From Lycium barbarum (Eukaryota > Streptophyta > Magnoliopsida > Solanales > Solanaceae): 64,000 nucleotides of DNA. Positions 33,767 through 46,478 of this stretch are shown one piece after another. The stretch is taken from positions 115,182,480-115,246,479 of the forward strand of contig NC_083345.1 in assembly GCF_019175385.1 (NCBI RefSeq), written 5' to 3'. The first letter of the stretch is position 1. Each line of letters starts with the position of its first letter. Under the pieces are notes generated by a model. That model was not told where the DNA came from, searched no databases, and worked only from the letters and a program-made list of their open reading frames with translations. The position numbers and the translations under genes were made by a program.

Positions 33767-36721
33767 TGTCACGCCTCGAACCATGACCTGGACGTAACAC
33801 GGCACTCGGTGCCTGACTGCATGTGACCGAGCGAACCACATGGCTTGCTGAATCATCATGATACATAACATAAGCGAAATATAATGTGAATGCATGATGA
33901 GCCTTTATAAAATGTAGTAAGTCATAATACTTAATAAAAATACTTGTTTAAACATGAGTGCGGAAATAACATGAATGAGCCAAAATGGCTGTACGACTCC
34001 GAATGCCTGACATGACATAACTGACTTGTCTAGTCTATGAAACCTCTAAAACATGTCTGAATACTAACTACCAGGACATGGCCCTGGACTACCATAAACT
34101 GAACACTAATGCAGACTCCATGTTGAACCCCGAGAGAAGTGGGGCTCACCAATAAGCTGATAACTGAAGTGATCCTACTGCGCAGGTGTATGCTCCTGAA
34201 AATCGGTATCTGCACCGTGAAGTGCAGGCTCCGGACAAAAAGGAACGTTAGTACATCGTGAATTGTACTAGTATGTAAAACCTGCTGAAATGAAGAACAT
34301 GGCACAACATAGGTATAGAACATGAACTGAAACTGAATGTAACCTGAACATGAGCATGAAACGTGAGTAAAGTCTGAAAATAGTAAATCAATGGAAATAC
34401 ATGTATGTAAAAACTGCTTGTAACGTGGGGAACGCTATAGTATAACCGACAACATGATCTGGTACTTGCGTCCTACCAGTAGAACACTCACACCTTGCTA
34501 GGGATATGAGATTTAAGTAATAATAAGCATTTAAGGATCCAAACTGCATAATGAAGGTGTTGCCTCCTTGCTGACAACCCTTATCCTACGGTGGCAACGT
34601 AGTTTCAGGCTATCTAAGCCTTCTCGGTTAACCAAGGAATTCCCAAAAAAACATGAACATGTAAAATAGTGGCACTTGCTGCCCATGGTATATCATGAAT
34701 CATAACTTGCTTGTACATAGTGTTCATGAATCATAACTTGCTTGTACATGGTTTTCATGAATCATAACTTGCTTGTACGTGGTTTTCATGAATCATAACT
34801 TGCTTGTATGTGGTTTTCATAAGATAACTTGTCATAGTCTTGCAAAACATGTTTTTGGTTCATGAGTAATAACAATAGTTCGAAATCATATACATCTATA
34901 TATATATATATATATATACTTGTCTTGAAAACATGCTTGTAACTTGCTGGATGAAATCATAAAGTTTCATATAAACATAATGAGAACACATGAGAAAGAA
35001 TTCATGATTCATGAATTAAGCTAGGATTCCTAATAACCGTAATGGAAGATTAGGAACACAATAACGAATATAGATACAAAATTCATGTACATAAATACAT
35101 AATTACGGACTACCAATATGTTGGGTTTAATGCCCTAGGATTTGAACTTCATGAATATCAAGAAACGGAGCATGGGGAAGAACGTAGAGATTTCCACATG
35201 TGGATGGAAGTTCTACATACCTTAACTTCCTGCTTTTGAGCGTATCACAATGTCCTTCAATCCCTTCAACTTTAATCTATAGCAATACAGGTCATAGGGA
35301 CTCTATATTAGCAACAATATCCATGCTTTGTTCATCTAAGCATTTTATCAAACACTTGGTGGGCATGAAGCTCCATAACCTTCATTAATGGTGTTTTCTT
35401 CACCCAATCCCCATTCTATTACTTCTAGATGATTCTACAATCTCAATTAGATGTAATTAACATCATTCTTCATCACCCACATGAATACAACTATCCCAAG
35501 TCAACAATCCAAAAACTCTAGCATAGTTCATATAATTCTCTTTATCAAACTCATTTATTATTCTCCCAAGAATTCATCAATTCACAACTATAAATGATTA
35601 GGGAGTAGAAACATTACCTTTTATGAGTAGTCACCACGAAAACAACATCCCTAAGTTCGATTTTTAGCTTAGAATGACGGTAACAACTTGTACTACACTT
35701 TATCCTTCACGAGTCTCGGGATTCGGGGCCTTCAACTTGATTGATTCTCTACTTTATCTCTCTAACTCTCCTCTATCTCCCTCTCTCTCTCTCTCTCTCT
35801 CTAAAATCTGAAAATATGAGAAAATGGGGCTGCTAGGGTTGAGCATTTCCCTTAAATACCAAGGGGAAATGGGTTTGACCCGACTTGAAATCGGGTTGGG
35901 ACCTTTCTGTCTTAAAACGTCCATATCTCTCTATACCGATGTCACCTGTGGGCCCACGACATATGGTTGGAAAGGTATTTCAATTATCTACAACTTTCAT
36001 TCTTTGAGTTTTCCCAAATTCCTAATTTATGATAGGGTTATGGCCTCTCGAAGTCAGGTGACCCGAAACGTACTTACGGACCAAAAGACGCCCCATGTTA
36101 CGGTCCCGTATCACGTAGGACGGACCGTAACTTGGGACCGTACCTTAGGGAAAATTTCCAGTGAGTTTCTGGAAATTTTGGGACGTTACAGCTTACTGTT
36201 ACAGTCTCGTAACACGTGTTACGGCCCGTAACGTCCACCGTAACACAGGCGAAATTTCCAGCGAATAGGCTTCAGTAAAATGGGCATAACGTTTTGTACA
36301 CAGCTCCATTCAAGACCCATAATATACCGTTGGAAATCTATTACAAAGGGCTACAACTTTCATCAAGGAAGTTTTCTCAAATTCCCAACGGATTTTCACA
36401 ACATTTGACTGGAAGGCAGACGTATCAAAAACTTAGCCAATTCTATAGGATTTCAAGTGCCTTACTATTAGCCATATTGAGACGATCATATCTCCTTGCT
36501 CCGATATCTGATTGGCTTGGTCCTTATATCTTTAGAAAGGTATTTCTACATACTACAACTTTCATTGAGGGTACTTACCCAAATTCCAAACCGATCAAGG
36601 AGTTATCGTTGCCCGAAGTAGGCCTATCAACCATTTTCGTAAAACGTTCAAACCTTCAGTGTTTCCACTAGAACTCTAATGATATGAGCTTAAACTCAGT
36701 TCCAAGATGCGAGGTGTTACA
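33767..36721 (-). mobile_element. Solo LTR 1 (2955 bp) inside the LINE
   Basis: Flanked by CATTG on both sides (33762-33766 and 36722-36726). Minus strand begins TGTAACACCTCGC and ends CGAGGCGTGACA. No PBS or polypurine tract adjoins it, so it is a solo LTR left by recombination between two LTRs. A TATA-like TATTTAAGG lies near 35852-35861, with (CT)n at 35783-35803 just downstream of it on the minus strand. It carries the 31-bp minisatellite and three copies of a U3 module described separately. Plus-strand open stretches at 35824-36671 are shadows. Confidence 0.88.
34693..34820. repeat. 31-bp minisatellite in solo LTR 1
   Basis: Four full units and a partial fifth start at 34693, 34724, 34755, 34786 and 34817, each beginning TCATGAATCATAACTTGCTT. 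Units differ by one to three bases. Confidence 0.9.
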
Positions 36722-36726
36722 CATTG

Positions 36727-38537
36727 ATAGTAATTTTGTTGCTAGGTACACCAGGGATTTTAATAAGCAAGTTGCATTCAAGGGAAGCATTAATGGTGAT
36801 GGTGTAACTAACAGGGTTGTGGAGGTGATTAAATTGGTTTTTTATTTATATTGATCCATATGTTCCAGAGGCAGAAGGGGATGAGGTCAATCCATTTCAA
36901 GCAATTATTATAGTACTTGTTTTTTATGATGTCCCATGTGGCTTACCAGCTTCTGGGGACAATACTGATCATGATGCCTCTGGAGTTTATGGAGGCTTTA
37001 TCACATACTTCATTCCGGAAGAAGGAAGCAATGGGGCATTCAAAGAAGATGTGCTTCATGGATTCATTTTAAGTATTACAATGGTGGCAGGTATTTTGAA
37101 TGGGTATTCCTATAGAGGAAAAAAAGCTGCTGGTTAGGAGTCTGGCATGCTTAAAGGTCCACATGAAGAATTTTAACTTGTTTGGGACATTAAGTTTCCA
37201 GATCCAGTTGACTCTTTTGTATTTTCCTGCTGGGTGATTCTGGTAGAGGAGTTAATGATGTTGTAGGGTGATTTGATGGTGAACTTACCACTACTATGGA
37301 GGTTCCAAGCAATGGTGTCCTCTTTGCTAGAGTTAGTGAGGATGAAGGTGTTTTAAATAGCCTCAGTGATGTTATTGGGAAGTTCTAAAGGAATGAGATG
37401 AAGGTGTCATATGTTTTCCTGATAGACATCAGCAATTTTTAGTTTTCCATACCTAGAGGAATGGGGTCAAGGATGCAACTTCTAATGGTTCATATGATAG
37501 GGATCCAATTACAGTGCCAAAAGTTAGTATCCTTACCATTGTGGATGACATTAGTGATACCTTTGTTGCAAGTGCTCCATCCTTGGAGGATGGCTTTCCA
37601 AGGTTTGGAGTGAATTATTTTAGGATTTTGGCCCATTCTATAGTGTTTAGCAATGAGGATTGAAGCCCAGTTGCAGGTGGGGTTCTTTAGTAATCTCCAA
37701 GCAAGGCTGGCTAGCAGGGCCTTGTTTTTAGATTCAGTTTTTTAGATTCCCAGGCCCCTTTTACTTTTTGGTAAGGTAATGGTGTCCCACCCTACTAGAT
37801 GCATCTTCTTTTTCTCATATGTGGTGCCCCAAATGAAGTTTCTTTAGGCTCTGTTGATGTGCTTTGTGGCAGTGCTTGGGAGATTAATATACTACATGAC
37901 ATGATTTGGGATGTTGCTGAGGATAGCTTTAATAAGGGTGGTTCTTCCTGCCATATTCATGAATTTAGTCTTCCACCCAGCCATTCTGTTATTTAGGTTA
38001 TCAATGATATTGAAAGTCAGAATTAGTGGGCTTGTTATGGAATATGGAGAATCCCAAGTACTTTCTAAAACTATCACTCTGCCCAATATCTAACATGGTG
38101 GAGATGTTCCTTTTGGATTCCAAGGAGGTGTTTGAGGAGAAGACTACCTTAGACTTTGAGAAGTTAATATTTTGTCCTGACCTGGTACTGAAGGTGGCAA
38201 GTGTGTCCATAAGGGTATTGACGTTCCTATTGTTTGCTTGGGCAAATAACGTAAGTTCATCAGCAAAGAACAGGTGAGAGATCTCGAGGCCTCCTCTACT
38301 TATTGAGATGGGAGACCAATTCCTTTGAGTGACTTTCTGTTCAATGTTTCTGAAAATAAGTTCCATACACATGATGAAGATATAGGGTGACATGGGGTCC
38401 CCCTATCTGATTCATCTAGTGGGCAAGAAGGGTGGTGTCCTCCCCCTATTTACTAGAACAGAGATGGAACTGGTGTTGATGCAGGACATGATGATATTGG
38501 AGAGTTTTAGGGGAAAGTAAAAAAAAACATTTCTTTT
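36727..38537 (-). pseudogene. LINE reverse transcriptase, second half, and post-RT region
   Basis: Minus strand 38400-38001 encodes GDPMSPYIFIMCMEL, then the catalytic box LFFADELTLFAQ, where the expected second aspartate of FADD is glutamate, then GQNINFSKSKVVFS. Further on come RMAGWKTKFMNMAGRTTLIKA and a NFIWGTT-type block typical of the region between RT and the C-terminus of plant LINEs. Several stops and frame changes interrupt it. The altered active site and stops make it inactive. Confidence 0.85.
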
Positions 38538-38861
38538 GCGGAAAAGGCTCAAATATGCCATCGAACTATCAGAAATGGCTCATCTACGCCACTCGTTAAA
38601 ATTTTGGCTTAAATATGCCACTACCGTTACCTTTTTGGCTCATCCATGCCATTATTCACTAAAGGTGATTTTAAAATACCAGATATGCCACGTGGCAAAA
38701 ATTTATTGGTCCACATCATTTAAATGAAAACCAGCTAAAATAAATCCTAATTAAATCAAACCCGACCCGTTGACCCGACCCACCCATCCTATACCTATTT
38801 CCTTGCCCCTCTTTCATTATATGATAATGATTAAAAGCCCTAATCTACCCCATCTCCTCTC
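38538..38861 (+). repeat. Left TIR of the MULE, outer part
   Basis: Starts GCGGAAAAGGCTCAAATATG. Matches the reverse complement of the right TIR. The outer 150 bp are built of imperfect 30-bp subrepeats (GGCTCAAATATGCCATCG, GGCTCATCTACGCCACTCG, GGCTTAAATATGCCACTAC, GGCTCATCCATGCCATTA). It continues after the copia at 44096-44237, where similarity to the other end stops after GTGGTGGGT. Confidence 0.88.
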
Positions 38862-39464
38862 TGTGGGGTCCAATCCCCTATCCCATATTTTAAGAAAGGA
38901 AGATTTTTCTTCCTTTGACAAAATCACATTGGTAGAAATTGTGGAATTGGCCAACAAGCAAATTCTTTTGTTCACATAGTCGTGATGTAAGCGCTTACCT
39001 CATCATAGTCGTGATGTAAGCGCTTACCTCATCATAGGAAATTCATTCCTATAAATAGGCAGCTTATGGTTCATTTGTATCACACCAAAATCTCAGACAA
39101 TACATCTGAGTGAGAGCTAAGTGAGGTATTCCATAGACTGTAAGAAAATAGTCTGTGAAGAAAAATAGAGTGTGAGTGATATTGTAGTAAGGTGGGAAAA
39201 TCAAAAGAGTGTTTTTCTTTTGAGGGTGTAGTGGTCTTAGGAGTATTTTATACTCGTTACTACACAGTGTAAAATTCCTTACTATAGTGATATCAGCTGC
39301 TCCTCTTGGCCGTGGTTTTTCCCTTATTCAGAAGGGTTTCCACGTAAAATCTTGGTGTCATTATTGCTGCGTTTTATTCTTGCTGATTTAACCACAACTT
39401 AGTGTTCCGCGTTTATCACTAATACCGTGAATATTATTTTTGCGGGTCTATTTTATTCCCAACA
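38862..39464 (+). mobile_element. 5' LTR of the defective copia copy
   Basis: U3 has two perfect 29-bp units (38976-39004 and 39005-39033) each containing GATGTAAGCGCTTACCTCAT, then TATA box CTATAAATAGG near 39050. The U3 segment upstream of these repeats is clearly diverged from the LTR of the intact copy, while the 3' two thirds are close. Confidence 0.93.
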
Positions 39465-39588
39465 AGTGGTATCAGAGCCAAGGTTCTGTCTGAGTATGCT
39501 CTGTGGTTGCAGCACAGTCTGAACTTCCACATCAGAAAAGAATTACTTTGGTCTTCGAATAAAATAGTATTTGTATTTGTGATAAACG

Positions 39589-42500
39589 ATGGAAGCCAAC
39601 ACTAGTAGAATGGTTACATTGAGTGGCGTAAATTATGCCATTTGGAAGGGCAAAATGGAAGATTTGCTCTATGTCAAGAATTTTCATCAACCTGTCTTTG
39701 CCAATAAAAAGCCTGATAATAAATCAGATGAAGAGTGGAATTTATTGCATCGGCAGGTTTGCGGCTTTATTAGACAGTGGGTTGACGATAATGTGTTGAA
39801 CCATATTTCTGGGGAGACACATGCTCGGACCCTATGGGAGCATCTTGAAAGTTTGTATGCTCGGAAAACTGGTAACAACAAGATGTTTTTGATAAAGCAA
39901 ATGTTGGGTTTAAAATACCACGATGGTTCCGCAATGACAGATCATCTGAATACTTTTCAGGGGATCATGAACCAGTTATCTGCTATGGGCATTAATTTTG
40001 ATGAAGAAATTCAAGGCCTGTTTCTACTTGGTTCCCTACCAGATTCTTGGGAAATAATTAGAACTTCATTATCAAATTCTGCTCCGAATGGTGTGATCTC
40101 TATGGATCTTGCCAAGAGCAGTCTTTTAAATGAAGAGATGAGAAGAAAATCTCAAGGTTCCTCCTCATCAGATGTCTTGGTGACTGACACTAGGGGGAGA
40201 GGCAAGAATCGTGGTTCTCAAAATAGAGAACATCATAGAAGCAAATCCAGAAGCAGACTTAAAGATATTGACTGCTATCATTGCGGGAAGAAAGGGCACA
40301 CAAAAAGGTTCTGCCGGATTTTGAAAAAGGAGAATAGAGAAAAGGAGGAAAAGAAAGAAGATGGCAATCGTGTTGCCGCTATCACTACAGAAGATCTGAT
40401 ACGGATCTGATAAATATTGCTTGTGATGAGTCAAGCTGGGTTGTGGACAGTGGTGCCGCATCTCATGTAACATCAAGGAAGGAATTTTTCTCATCCTATA
40501 CTCCGGGTGACTTTGGAACTTTGAGTATGGGTAATGAGACTGTATCCAGGGTGGCTGGTGTTGGAACGATCTGTTTGAAAACTAGTATTGGAACTAAACT
40601 AGTTTTAAACAATGTAAAGCATGCACCTGATGTTCGTTTGCACTTGATCTCTGTTGGTGTTTTGGATGATGAGGGATATGTCAGTACCAATGGTGCTGGA
40701 AAGTGGAAGCTTACTAAAGGTTCCATGATTGTGGCTCGTGGCGAAAAGCGTCGTGGTCTATACTGGACTACGGCCTCTACCTGTGTTGATATGGTGAACG
40801 CAGTTGAGAGCAATAGCTCTTCAACGTTATGGCATAAGAGGCTTAGCCACATTAGCGAGAAAGGACTAAATGTTCTGACCAAAAAGAAATTATTGTCAAA
40901 TTTCGAAAGTTCTAAATTAGAAAAGTGTGAGCATTGCTTGGCTGGAAAACAAAATAGAGTTTCTTTCAAGTCTCATCCTCCTTCAAGAAAGACAGAGTTG
41001 CTTGAGTTGGTGCATTCAGATTTATGTGGTCCAATGAAGACAAGGACCTTGGGTGGTGCACTTTATTTTGCTACCTTTATTGATGATTGCTCAAGGAAAC
41101 TTTGGGTCTACGTCTTAAAGACTAAATACCAAGTGTTGGGTGTCTTTAAGCAGTTTCAGGCCTCAGTTGAAAGAGAAACTGGAAAGAAGCTGAAGTGTAT
41201 TCGTACTGATAACGGTGGTGAATATTGTGGACCATTTGACGAATACTGCAAGCAACAGGGTATCAGACACCAGAAGACTCCTCCTAAGACTCTTCAGCTT
41301 AATGGTTTAGCAGAGAGGATGAACAGGACCTTGATGGAAAGAGTCAGATGTTTGCTTTCTGAAGCAAAATTGCCGAATTCCTTTTGGGGTGAGGCTTTAT
41401 TGACCGCCGCACATGCTATTAATCTATCCCCTGCGGTTGCTTTGCAAAGTGATGTTCCAAACAAAGTTTGGTATGGCAAGGATGTTTCCTATGACCACTT
41501 GAAAGTATTTGGTTGCAAAGCTTTTGTACATGTGCCTAAAGATGAGAGGTCAAAATTAACTGCCAAGACAAGGCAGTGCATCTTCATCGGCTATGGCCTT
41601 GATGAGTTTGGGTACAGGCTATATGATCCAATTGAGAAGAAGGTCGTGAGAAGCCGTGATGTTATCTTCGTGGAGGATCAAACCATTGAAGATATTAACA
41701 ATGCAGAGAAGATAAAATCTTCAAGTTCTGAAGGTTTAGTTAATCTTGATCAAGTCTCTCATACAATGTTGATGAAGTTGGTGGGCTCGATGACGATAGT
41801 GATGCCCAGAATCATGTCCCAGATCAGCATGATGATGATGATTATTATGCTGCTATTGATGAGGTAGATGCTCCTACTCATGAAGCTATGGATGAGTCAG
41901 GCCATGGAAGATGAGCACAAGGATCAATGGATTGAAGCCATGCAAGATGAGATGAAATCTCTGCGTGAGAACCATACTTATGAGTTGGTGAAATTGCCTA
42001 AGGACATGAAAGCTTTGAAGAACAAGTGGTTGTTCAAAGTTAAAGCCGAAGAACACAACTTGAAGCCCAGATACAAAGCTAGATTGGTTGTTAAAGGATT
42101 TGGTCAAAGGAAAGGTATTGACTTTGACGAAATATTTTCTCCTGTCGTGAAAATGTCCTCCATTCGGACAGTTCTTGGTTTGACTGCTAGTCTTGGTTTG
42201 GAGATTGAGCAGATGGATGTGAAGACTGCTTTTCTTCACGGTGACTTAGAAGAGGAGATTTATATGGAACAACCTGAGGGCTTCAAGGCAAAAGGTAAAG
42301 AAAATCTTGTATGCAAACTCAAGAAAAGTCTATATGGATTGAAGCAAGCTCCGAGACAGTGGTACAAGAAGTTTGAATCTGTTATGGGGGAGCAAGGCTA
42401 CAAGAAGACTTCTTCAGATCACTGTGTGTTTGTACAAAGATTTTCTGATGATGACTTTATCATCCTTCTGCTATATGTGGATGATATGCTGATTGTAGGC

Positions 42501-43466
42501 AAAAATGCTTCCAGGATTGACGAGTTGAAGAAACAGTTGAGTAAGTCTTTTGCAATGAAAGACTTGGGTCATGCTAAGCAGATTTTGGGCATGAGAATTA
42601 CTCGTTCAAGAGATGCAAAGAAGCTTTATTTGTCGCAGAAAAAGTACATAGAGCGTGTACTAGAGCGCTTCAATATGAAGAGTGCTAAGTGGGTTAGCAC
42701 ACCTCTTCCTGGTCATCTGAAATTGAGCAAAAAGATGTGTCCTACAACAACAGAGGAAAAAAAGAGAATGGCCAAGATTCCTTATTCCTCTGCCGTCGGA
42801 AGTTTGATGTATGCAATGGTATGCACTCGACCAGATATTGCTCATGCAGTCGGTGTTGTTAGCAGATTTCTCGAAAATCCAGGGAAAGAGCATTGGGAAG
42901 CTGTGAAGTGGATACTCAGGTATCTAAGAGGAAGCTCAGATGAATGCTTGTGTTTTGGAGGATCAACTCCAATTTTGAAGGGCTATACAGATTCTGATAT
43001 GGCAGGTGACCTTGATAACAGAAAATCCACTACTGGATATTTGTTTACTTTTTCAGGGGGAGCTATATCATGGCAGTCGAAGTTGCAGAAGTGTGTCGCA
43101 CTGTCTACAACGGAAGCGGAGTATATTGCGGCTACTGAAGCTGGCAAAGAGATGATATGGCTCAAGAGATTCCTTCAAGAACTTGGATTGCAGCAAATGG
43201 AGTATGTTGTCTATTGTGACAGTCAGAGTGCAATAGACTTGAGCAAGAACTTCATGTACCATGCGAGAACAAAACACATCGATGTCAGATATCATTGGAT
43301 TCGTGAGCAATTGGAAAGCGAATTGTTCCAAGTCAAGAAGATTCACACAAATGAAAATCCTACAGATATGCTGACCAAGGCGGTACCGAGAGACAAGTTC
43401 GAATCGTGCAAAAAAACTTGTCGGCATGCACTCAAATTAGAAGCCAGTGTACCCTCCTTCAGGTGA
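39589..43466 (+). pseudogene. Copia polyprotein with three coding deletions
   Basis: ATG at 39589. The gag frame ends early at 40410 because 13 bp are missing near 40398, just before the protease. The protease-integrase frame (40443-41867) keeps DSGAASH and the integrase core but loses frame near 41765 through a 1-bp deletion. Roughly 106 bp of the linker before RT are missing near 41896. The RT-RNase H frame (to 43466) is open with YVDD intact, and a small insertion changes its last residues. It cannot make a full polyprotein but could be mobilised in trans by the intact copy. Minus-strand open stretches here are shadows. Confidence 0.93.
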
Positions 43467-43487
43467 ATGAGACTGGAGGGGGAGATT

Positions 43488-44090
43488 TGTGGGGTCCAGT
43501 CCCCTATCCCATATTTTAAGAAAGGAAGATTTTTCTTCCTTTGACAAAATCACATTGGTAGAAATTGTGGAATTGGCCAACAAGCAAATTCTTTTGTTCA
43601 CATAGTCGTGATGTAAGCGCTTACCTCATCATAGTCGTGATGTAAGCGCTTACCTCATCATAGGAAATTCATTCCTATAAATAGGCAGCTTATGGTTCAT
43701 TTGTATCACACCAAAATCTCAGACAATACATCTGAGTGAGAGCTAAGTGAGGTATTCCATAGACTGTAAGAAAATAGTCTGTGAAGAAAAATAGAGTGTG
43801 AGTGATATTGTAGTAAGGTGGGAAAATCAAAAGAGTGTTTTTCTTTTGAGGGTGTAGTGGTCTTAGGAGTATTTTATACTCGTTACTACACAGTGTAAAA
43901 TTCCTTACTATAGTGATATCAGCTGCTCCTCTTGGCCGTGGTTTTTCCCTTATTCAGAAGGGTTTCCACGTAAAATCTTGGTGTCATTATTGCTGCGTTT
44001 TATTCTTGCTGATTTAACCACAACTTAGTGTTCCGCGTTTATCACTAATACCGTGAATATTATTTTTGCGGGTCTATTTTATTCCCAACA
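43488..44090 (+). mobile_element. 3' LTR of the defective copia copy
   Basis: 603 bp, identical to its 5' LTR except at one position near the start. Preceded by the polypurine tract GACTGGAGGGGGAGATT. Confidence 0.93.
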
Positions 44091-44095
44091 CTCTC

Positions 44096-44237
44096 CTCTT
44101 TTTCCAACATCAATTTCAAGCAAACAAATCTGACTTTCCAACTTTTTAACTTTTTTTTTTTTTTGAAGGATTAAAGGAATAGCTCATCAAGGTTAGTTCT
44201 TATTTAAAGTCGAAAATGGCTATTTAATGTGGTGGGT
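44096..44237 (+). repeat. Left TIR of the MULE, inner part
   Basis: Continues the TIR after the copia insertion, from CTCTTTTTCCAACATC to GGCTATTTAATGTGGTGGGT. The right TIR shows the same sequence in reverse complement at 54735-54870. Confidence 0.85.
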
Positions 44238-44517
44238 GGGGTATGATGTGGAAAACTTATTTTTCAATCACATGTAACAGTTCTTTCATGTGGTTAACCA
44301 TGATAGTGAACTTCTTTAAAATAGAATTGGCGGTAGATGCTGCTCAAGTTACAGAAGACATTTTATTTTTGCTGCTAATATCAATTTGGCTATATTTGGA
44401 AGTCCTGCACATTTTTTTGGTGTCTAGACTGATATAAACATCAGTGCTCTCATCACTTTTAACCTAGAGTGAGTAGTGTCACCGGTCAATACAATCATAA
44501 AAGATATTGAATCATGA

Positions 44518-45344
<827 letters not shown>

Positions 45345-45429
45345 ATTGAATCATGACAACAATACGAAAAGGAGCTTTTTCTTTACTTACTAGCGCTCAT
45401 CCACTTTGTTCTTATTCGATTGTTCACAA

Positions 45430-45796
45430 CCAGAGATAAGGAAACTGGGAAATTCCAGTTGCATTTGTCGTCAAGAGAGATAGGTGTGAACTTTCCCAAA
45501 CAGATGTGATAGACTTTGTTTCAAAGCAGGTAATAGTCAGTTTCTCTGTCTGTGTTTTTAGGTTCTTTGTGTTATTCCCTTGCTTCATCTGGCAACGAAT
45601 CATTTGTCTCCCTGCTAGTGGATCGTGAATTGTAGGTATCTAGGCGCCTCAATTTCTAATAGTTTCATATTCTTTATACCAGGTTGTACCATACAAGAAG
45701 ATTAAAAGGGTTTACTTCAGAGCTTCAATACCCAGGTCTATAGCTGGAAAGATTCTTAGAAAGGAGTTGAGGAACTTATTAACTTCCAAACTGTAG
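45430..45796 (+). pseudogene. Captured C-terminal fragment of a 4-coumarate:CoA-ligase-like enzyme
   Basis: Two exons. Exon 1 (about 45430-45529) encodes IPVAFVVKRDRCELSQTDV and DFVSKQ, then a GTAATA donor. The intron is 45530-45682 (ends TACCAG). Exon 2 encodes VVPYKKIKRVYF, SIPRSIAGKILRKELR and ends TSKL with a TAG at 45794-45796. This is the C-terminal lid of ANL-family acyl-CoA ligases; GKILRKELR holds the conserved catalytic lysine motif and SKL is a type-1 peroxisomal signal, as in the 4CL-like/OPC-8:0-CoA ligase group. One base is missing near 45450. It lies on the same strand as, and 45 bp beyond, the kinase fragment. Confidence 0.88.
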
Positions 45797-46478
45797 AGCC
45801 TCTTCATTAACTGTTCAGCTCTACGTTCGCGCACTGGTTAAACACAGAAGAAACCAATGATAGATAAAGATACATTTTTTGTGTTTTCTCATATATGCAA
45901 GTATTTAATTATATATTGGGGAAATACCAGTTACAATTGGTATTGGTAATATGTACAAATCTTGATCGATCTTTTGATTTCAGCACTGTAGTTGCCATTT
46001 AAGCTGTCAAAATATATCGAATAATCCCTTTGTCCAATATATTGATGTCCTGATTTTTGCTTGAAATTGTGAGCAAATGTTTTCTTTACCTCTCAAGTGA
46101 AAACCAAGAATCTGGCCCTATGCACAAGTAAAATGAATCAATAAAGAAACATGAAAATATATACCCAAACACAAGTCAAGAACTGCAAATATCCCAAATC
46201 ACAAGGCTTCACCAAACAAACGATATTAACAAGACAAGGCTGCGTTAACAACTTACTTAAAATGATTCTATAACACAAAGATTCACTAAAAACATACTTA
46301 AATTAATTCCCTGTCATTCACAAAATACTTAAATTTACTAAGAACATACTTAACATTTGAATGCTAACTTTAAAGGTTAAACTAATTAGAATAACAAAAA
46401 TCAACTGTTAACCACTTTAACCTTTAAATGCTATGATATTTGAAATGTCTAAGCATCACAAAATAAACAACATTCAAA
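45797..46478. other. MULE interior between captured fragments and transposase
   Basis: AT-rich. The first few hundred bases may be 3' untranslated sequence of the captured ligase gene, and the last part 3' sequence of the transposase gene. I see no coding motif. Confidence 0.4.

Larger units (their letters stand above)
38862..44090 (+). mobile_element. Defective copy of the Tork-like copia family, in the MULE TIR
   Basis: A 5229-bp element on the plus strand, with LTRs 38862-39464 and 43488-44090 (603 bp each). I see one difference between them: CCAATCCCC in the 5' LTR against CCAGTCCCC in the 3' LTR. The target duplication is CTCTC (38857-38861 and 44091-44095). It belongs to the same family as 17546-22894 but is 120 bp shorter, with coding indels. 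PBS TGGTATCAGAGCC is at 39467-39479. It is a recent insertion made from an already defective template, or one damaged since. Confidence 0.95.

Noticed and set aside
35824..36671. Open stretches of 135 and 125 codons in solo LTR 1
   Set aside because: They run antisense to the LTR, lie across its U3 repeat modules, and have no domain.
40496..40969. 157-codon minus-strand frame, also present at 20774-21247
   Set aside because: Appears conserved only because both copia copies carry the same coding sequence; it is the antisense shadow of protease-integrase.
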